Assembly: GCF_010233585.1 (NCBI RefSeq)
Contig: NZ_CP045997.1
Location: forward strand, 10,306,777 to 10,313,724
Source of the DNA: Spirosoma endbachense
GTDB taxonomy: Bacteria; Bacteroidota; Bacteroidia; Cytophagales; Spirosomataceae
DNA: 6,948 nt
Reading direction: 5' to 3'
The position numbers and the translations under genes were made by a program. Positions 6,501 through 6,948 of the stretch are shown in pieces; within the stretch, counting starts at the first letter, position 1; each line of letters begins with the position of its first letter. Below the pieces are notes generated by a model. That model was given only the letters and a program-made list of their open reading frames with translations. It was not told the DNA's origin and ran no database searches.

Positions 6501-6948
6501 CCCACACCGGGACTGCTCACCGTCACCAATGGCGCCCAGAGCCTGACCTTCGTCACTACCGCCGTCAGCTCGGCCACCTTTACGGCCCTCTTCAACGGAC
6601 TCACCTCCGATGGAGTGTCTCATACCCTGACCGCGTCGCTACCCGGTTGTTCAACCACGACCACGACCTATACCGCTCCGGCCGCCTGTTCGATAGCGCC
6701 GGTCTGTTCGATCACAGCGGTGGCTACGCCAGGTCTCTGTGCCACGGCTACCAACGCCTACTCGGCAACGGCTGTCATCACTCTGACTAACCCCACACCG
6801 GGACTGCTCACCGTCACCAACGGCGCCCAGAGTCTGACTACCACCATTGCCAGTGGACTCACCAGCTTCTCCTTCACGGCGGCCTTCAATGGCCTGACCT
6901 CCGATGGACAGAGCCATACCGTAACCGCCAGTCTGCCCGGTTGTTCAA
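447..6948 (+). CDS. Giant secreted multidomain repeat protein (SdrD_B-like and Ig-like repeats), 3' truncated
   Basis: One frame is open for 2,167 codons and leaves the window without a stop. Residue numbers here count from the ATG at 447. Order: long n-region and hydrophobic export signal ending in AQA (to residue 47); Ig-like domain (48-168); SdrD_B-like domain with FYDFDANGIQ (about 170-272); propeller-like region (about 281-763); second SdrD_B-like domain with the calcium-type motif NDADHDGVQDPGE (773-785); a module shared with the upstream gene (913-1014); a degenerate repeat (1015-1114); then 97/98-residue repeats from 1115 onward. It is probably exported across the inner membrane and acts as a cell-surface or released stalk, adhesin or matrix protein; that role is inferred from architecture, not shown. 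The start was chosen at 447 because of its AT-rich leader; an in-frame stop at 396-398 limits the N-terminus. ATGs at 399, 453 and 501 are alternatives, and 501 gives a more typical 29-residue signal peptide. The sorting domain, if any, lies outside the window. Confidence 0.92.
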   Translation, partial: MNMPTTLRQSIQLIASCTMLRPVPRRLRAIWLLFSLAGLFSPILAQAQCPTIQSVSSSSCYYVGGQSRATVSATIVWDNTGSGDITVQLSTLSGTPIASRTFKTGTFTQVYTANYSGQQTILSPQVIAFEVPADGSTGRLSVSRGSCPTSTFQTLYTAPSACPPTACPANTLGGTVFYDFDANGIQATGETAGVQNVTVTAFPRIGSPVSTTTDAFGIFSLTIPTSAYPVRLEYSNIPAFLSGGKSGPNGTSSRTTVQFISAPTCTASLGVLNQNEFCETNPLLTTPCYTNGDPLGGGNSGTDPAIVGFNYNSAGRSGPETFMIEGSEVGATWAMAYNKFTKRLFASATVKRHVGLGPQGIGGIYAINLTNPAAPIVSNFLNVVTDLGINVGSIGTNVARGLNANRTAPSNDPTSFSAVGKMGIGGMDLSDDNTKLYFTNLFTNTIHQVDITAYNSSGTKPTAANVTTFTIPDPGCTGGTAHAWALKVYRNKVYVGVVCDASTSTKSNLTAFVYQLDPVANTWTNVFTIPLTYPKGYVSSSNPSVTGWFPWNDDLSTFNQGANQFGFDVYHPQPILSDIEFDVDGSMVLGFIDRTGMQTGYFNYGLTGTTLYNGFSGGDILRAYYSNNTFILENNAKAGPSTGYGPANNQGPGFGEFYNDNWNQLDNPNLIFHAENNEGGLALRPGSGEVVTTVMDPINPNDNPDVQNVFYSGGVRHLNNNTGGVNSAYMLYQTNNNGTQPNPGTFGKATGLGDLELACSAATYIELGNRIWNDADHDGVQDPGELPIAGVTVNLYNATTGALVASRTSSASGEYYFSTLLGDALLPNTAYNILFGVGQFNSGTQELTVSANKFKLTVANVGEGSIPDQNDSDADPNVLSTALGARPGGIPQINVTTGDFGFVDHTFDAGVFCSDITATLTPVPATCTATTENNNGQISITSVTNANRFAISLGTSYTGVAYASATAIGSLPQTVVNNAPNEGQTYTVRFFNGSDNCVQDITVTVAPKSCTAVPCGLAMVVTPGLCQSATNSYVLSGTVTATNVPSSGTLTITSAAFSPRSLTLPAGNASGTFSYSGLVSNGQDYTVTASYSNSACSPVSQTFTAPASCSVAPPCSMSAVATPGICATATNAYSATAVVRLTNPTPGLLTVTNGAQSLTFVTTAVSSATFTAVFNGLVSDGQSHTVTASLPGCSTTTATYTAPASCSVAPPCSMSAVATPGICATATNAYSATAVVRLTNPTPGVLTVTNGAQSLTFVTTAVSSATFTALFNGLVSDGASHTVTASLPGCSTTTATYTAPASCSIAPPCSMSAVASPGLCATATNAYSATAVVRLTNPTPGVLTVTNGAQSLTFVTTAVSSATFTAVFNGLVSDGQSHTVTASLPGCSTTTTTYMAPAACSVAPPCSITAVATAGLCATATNAYSATALVRLTNPTPGLLTVTNGAQSLTFVTTAVSSATFTAVFNGLVSDGQSHTVTASLPGCSTTTTTYMAPAACSVAPPCSISAVATAGLCATATNTYAATAVITLTNPTPGLLTVTNGAQSLTFVTTAVSSATFTAVFNGLTSDGVSHTLTASLPGCSTTTTTYTAPAACSIAPPCSMSAVATPGICATATNAYSATALVTLTNPTPGVLTVTNGAQSLTFVTTAVSSATFTALFNGLVSDGASHTVTASLPGCSTTTATYTAPASCLAAPVCSITAVATAGLCATATNTYSATAVITLTNPTPGVLTVTNGAQSLTTTIASGLTSFSFTAVFNGLVSDGQSHTVTASLPGCSTTTTTYTAPASCSIAPVCSITAVATAGLCATATNAYSATALVRLTNPTPGVLTVTNGAQSLTFVTTAVSSATFTAVFNGLTSDGVSHTLTASLPGCSTTTATYTAPAACAIAPVCSITAVATPGICATATNAYSATAVITLTNPTPGVLTVTNGAQSLTTTIASGLTSFSFTAVFNGLVSDGQSHTVMASLPGCSTTTTTYTAPASCSIAPVCSITAVATAGLCATATNAYSATAVITLTNPTPGLLTVTNGAQSLTFVTTAVSSATFTALFNGLTSDGVSHTLTASLPGCSTTTTTYTAPAACSIAPVCSITAVATPGLCATATNAYSATAVITLTNPTPGLLTVTNGAQSLTTTIASGLTSFSFTAAFNGLTSDGQSHTVTASLPGCS
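487..506. repeat. Perfect 20-bp palindrome spanning an in-frame ATG
   Basis: TAGCATCGTG (487-496) is followed immediately by its exact reverse complement CACGATGCTA (497-506). The right arm contains the in-frame ATG at 501-503. A second small hairpin follows (GCCC at 515-518 with GGGC at 529-532, enclosing GAAG and CTTC). As DNA it could be an operator for a dimeric regulator; as RNA it would hide the 501 start codon. It may also be chance within coding sequence if translation starts at 447. Confidence 0.6.
588..950 (+). other. N-terminal Ig-like domain related to the C-terminal repeats
   Basis: This begins QCPTIQSV after the predicted cleavage site. It has the repeat family's outline: a Cys followed by Tyr, alternating hydrophobic strands (VSATIVW), a late GSC, and a TLYTAPSAC ending that mirrors TATYTAPASC in the repeat units, followed by a Pro/Cys linker (PPTACPA). 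A beta-sandwich fold is inferred. No catalytic residues are visible. Confidence 0.55.
954..1263 (+). other. First SdrD_B-like domain
   Basis: Text starting LGGTVFYDFDANGIQATGE, then a GVQNVTVTAF strand and TTTDAFGIFSL, follows the pattern of SdrD_B / Cna_B-like domains: G..V..D.N.NG.Q..GE..., then GV.V.L, then T...G.Y.F. These are compact beta-sandwich spacers in bacterial surface proteins and often bind calcium through the Asp-rich loop. Here the loop is DFDANG. Confidence 0.7.
1290..2732 (+). other. Beta-propeller-like region of about 480 residues
   Basis: This stretch repeats blade-like patterns: MAYNKFTKRLFAS (from 1449), MGIGGMDLSDDNTKLYFTN (from 1710), WALKVYRNKVYVGV (from 1896) and SDIEFDVDGSMVLGF (from 2175). 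Alternation of short hydrophobic strands with D/N/G turns and LY/VY strand ends is typical of NHL/WD40-type propellers. I cannot count blades or name a family from the text. A binding or recognition role is possible. There is no recognisable enzyme motif. Confidence 0.5.
2736..3182 (+). other. Second SdrD_B-like domain with a calcium-type loop
   Basis: ELGNRIWNDADHDGVQDPGE followed by LPIAGVTVNLYN and TSSASGEYYFSTL is a close match to the SdrD_B pattern. The Asp-rich loop (residues 773-785) has the spacing of a calcium site, and a second acidic stretch, DQNDSDADPN, follows at about 3048-3080. The domain ends around DFGFVDHTFDAGVF, which is the usual close of such domains. Confidence 0.85.
3183..3488 (+). 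other. Cys-bearing module shared with the upstream protein's C-terminus
   Basis: It starts at Cys913 and includes ATCTATTENNNGQISITSV, then YTVRFFNGSDNCVQDITV and an APKSC end. The YTVR..N.S..C..D.TV....C pattern is also present at 66-140 in the upstream gene. An Ig-like fold is inferred. The last Lys of the visible protein is in this module (Lys1008). Confidence 0.6.
3489..3788 (+). repeat. Degenerate repeat unit 0 (300 bp, 100 residues)
   Basis: CGLAMVVTPGLC, then TNSYVLSGTVTATN, and the TFTAPASCSVAPP end align with the later units. The middle is divergent (SSGTLTITSAAFSPRS). It keeps cysteines at the equivalent places and looks like an older, non-homogenised copy at the edge of the array. 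Confidence 0.8.
3789..4079 (+). repeat. Repeat unit 1 (97 aa)
   Basis: CSMSAVATPGIC start, VVRLTN, PGLL, VSDGQSHTV, TTTATY, and a SCSVAPP end with a C6 tract at the junction. Confidence 0.9.
4080..4370 (+). repeat. Repeat unit 2 (97 aa)
   Basis: CSMSAVATPGIC start, VVRLTN, PGVL, ALFNGL, VSDGASHTV, SCSIAPP end. Bases 4197-4339 are identical to 5361-5503 in unit 6. Confidence 0.9.
4371..4661 (+). repeat. Repeat unit 3 (97 aa)
   Basis: CSMSAVASPGLC start (the only Ser at position 8), VVRLTN, VSDGQSHTV, TTTTTYMAPAACSVAPP end. Its 3' part nearly duplicates that of unit 4. Confidence 0.9.
4662..4952 (+). repeat. Repeat unit 4 (97 aa)
   Basis: The first unit of the CSITAVATAGLC type, with ALVRLTN, PGLL, VSDGQSHTV and the same TYMAPAAC end as unit 3. 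Confidence 0.9.
4953..5243 (+). repeat. Repeat unit 5 (97 aa)
   Basis: CSISAVATAGLC start, NTYAATAVITLTN, and the first TSDGVSHTL variant. SIAPP end. Confidence 0.9.
5244..5534 (+). repeat. Repeat unit 6 (97 aa)
   Basis: CSMSAVATPGIC start, ALVTLTN, ALFNGL, VSDGASHTV. It ends SCLAAPV, the first APV linker; all earlier junctions are APP. Confidence 0.9.
5535..5828 (+). repeat. Repeat unit 7 (98 aa, long form)
   Basis: The first long-form unit: TTTIASGLTSFSFT replaces FVTTAVSSATFT, adding one residue. CSITAVATAGLC start, VSDGQSHTV, SIAPV end. Confidence 0.9.
5829..6119 (+). repeat. Repeat unit 8 (97 aa, short form)
   Basis: CSITAVATAGLC start, ALVRLTN, FVTTAVSS core, TSDGVSHTL, ACAIAPV end. 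It pairs with unit 7 as the first 585-bp dimer. Confidence 0.9.
6120..6413 (+). repeat. Repeat unit 9 (98 aa, long form)
   Basis: CSITAVATPGIC start, TTTIASGLTSFSFT core, VSDGQSHTVM (unique Met from a C-to-T change at 6340), SIAPV end. Confidence 0.9.
6414..6704 (+). repeat. Repeat unit 10 (97 aa, short form)
   Basis: CSITAVATAGLC start, AVITLTN, FVTTAVSS core, ALFNGL, TSDGVSHTL, SIAPV end. It pairs with unit 9 as the second 585-bp dimer. Confidence 0.9.
6705..6948 (+). repeat. Repeat unit 11 (long form, cut by window end)
   Basis: CSITAVATPGLC start, TTTIASGLTSFSFT core, AAFNGL, and TSDGQSHTV, which combines features of both dimer halves. It is truncated after LPGCS. Confidence 0.9.

Larger units (their letters stand above)
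5535..6704 (+). repeat. Higher-order 585-bp dimer repeat, two copies
   Basis: Copy 1 is 5535-6119 and copy 2 is 6120-6704, each a 98-residue unit followed by a 97-residue unit. Bases 5652-5866 match 6237-6451 with one difference (5755/6340). A third copy seems to begin at 6705. Confidence 0.85.
3789..6948 (+). repeat. Tandem array of 291/294-bp in-frame repeats (10 complete units plus a partial eleventh)
   Basis: Units start with TGT at 3789, 4080, 4371, 4662, 4953, 5244, 5535, 5829, 6120, 6414 and 6705. A unit has cysteines at positions 1, 12, 79 and 92 and the core phrases LTNPTPG, LTVTNGAQSLT, FNGL, SDG.SHT and ASLPGCSTTT, ending in YTAPA.C and a Pro-rich linker. Both lengths are multiples of three, so copy-number change keeps the frame. 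An Ig-like beta-sandwich stalk is inferred. The array continues past the window. Confidence 0.95.

Noticed and set aside
3789..6948. CRISPR-like or satellite array
   Set aside because: Units are 291/294 bp, coding and contiguous, with no short direct repeat and spacer alternation.

Overview
The window looks like part of a Bacteroidota genome, most likely a Cytophagales relative such as Spirosoma or Fibrella. That placement is an inference from the domain style (SdrD_B-like domains, cysteine-bearing Ig-like repeats, large secreted mosaics), the lack of useful Shine-Dalgarno sites and the AT-rich leader. No ribosomal or other taxonomic marker is present. All coding content lies on the + strand.

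Layout: (1) Bases 1-218 hold the last 71 codons of an upstream secreted-type protein, ending at a TAA, with a perfect 10-bp inverted repeat over its final codons. (2) Bases 219-446 are a gene-free spacer containing an imperfect long hairpin (312-361). (3) From base 447 (or 501, see the start-site finding) to the end of the window runs one uninterrupted frame of 2,167 codons with no stop. It is the N-terminal part of a giant cell-surface or secreted protein.

The giant protein reads, in order: an export signal; a cysteine-containing Ig-like domain that resembles the later repeats; an SdrD_B-like domain; a region of about 480 residues that looks like a beta-propeller; a second, calcium-motif-bearing SdrD_B-like domain; a module shared with the C-terminus of the upstream gene; one degenerate repeat; and at least ten complete plus one cut-off copies of a 97/98-residue, four-cysteine Ig-like repeat. 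From unit 7 onward, 98- and 97-residue units alternate, giving a 585-bp higher-order period. Blocks of near-perfect DNA identity between units point to recent duplication or gene conversion.

The two genes are probably related modular surface proteins lying in tandem. I see no enzyme, mobile element, CRISPR array, RNA gene or defence system. The most notable signals are the higher-order repeat architecture, the absence of Lys, Glu and Trp over more than 1,150 residues, the cysteine spacing, and a perfect 20-bp palindrome sitting on an internal candidate start codon.
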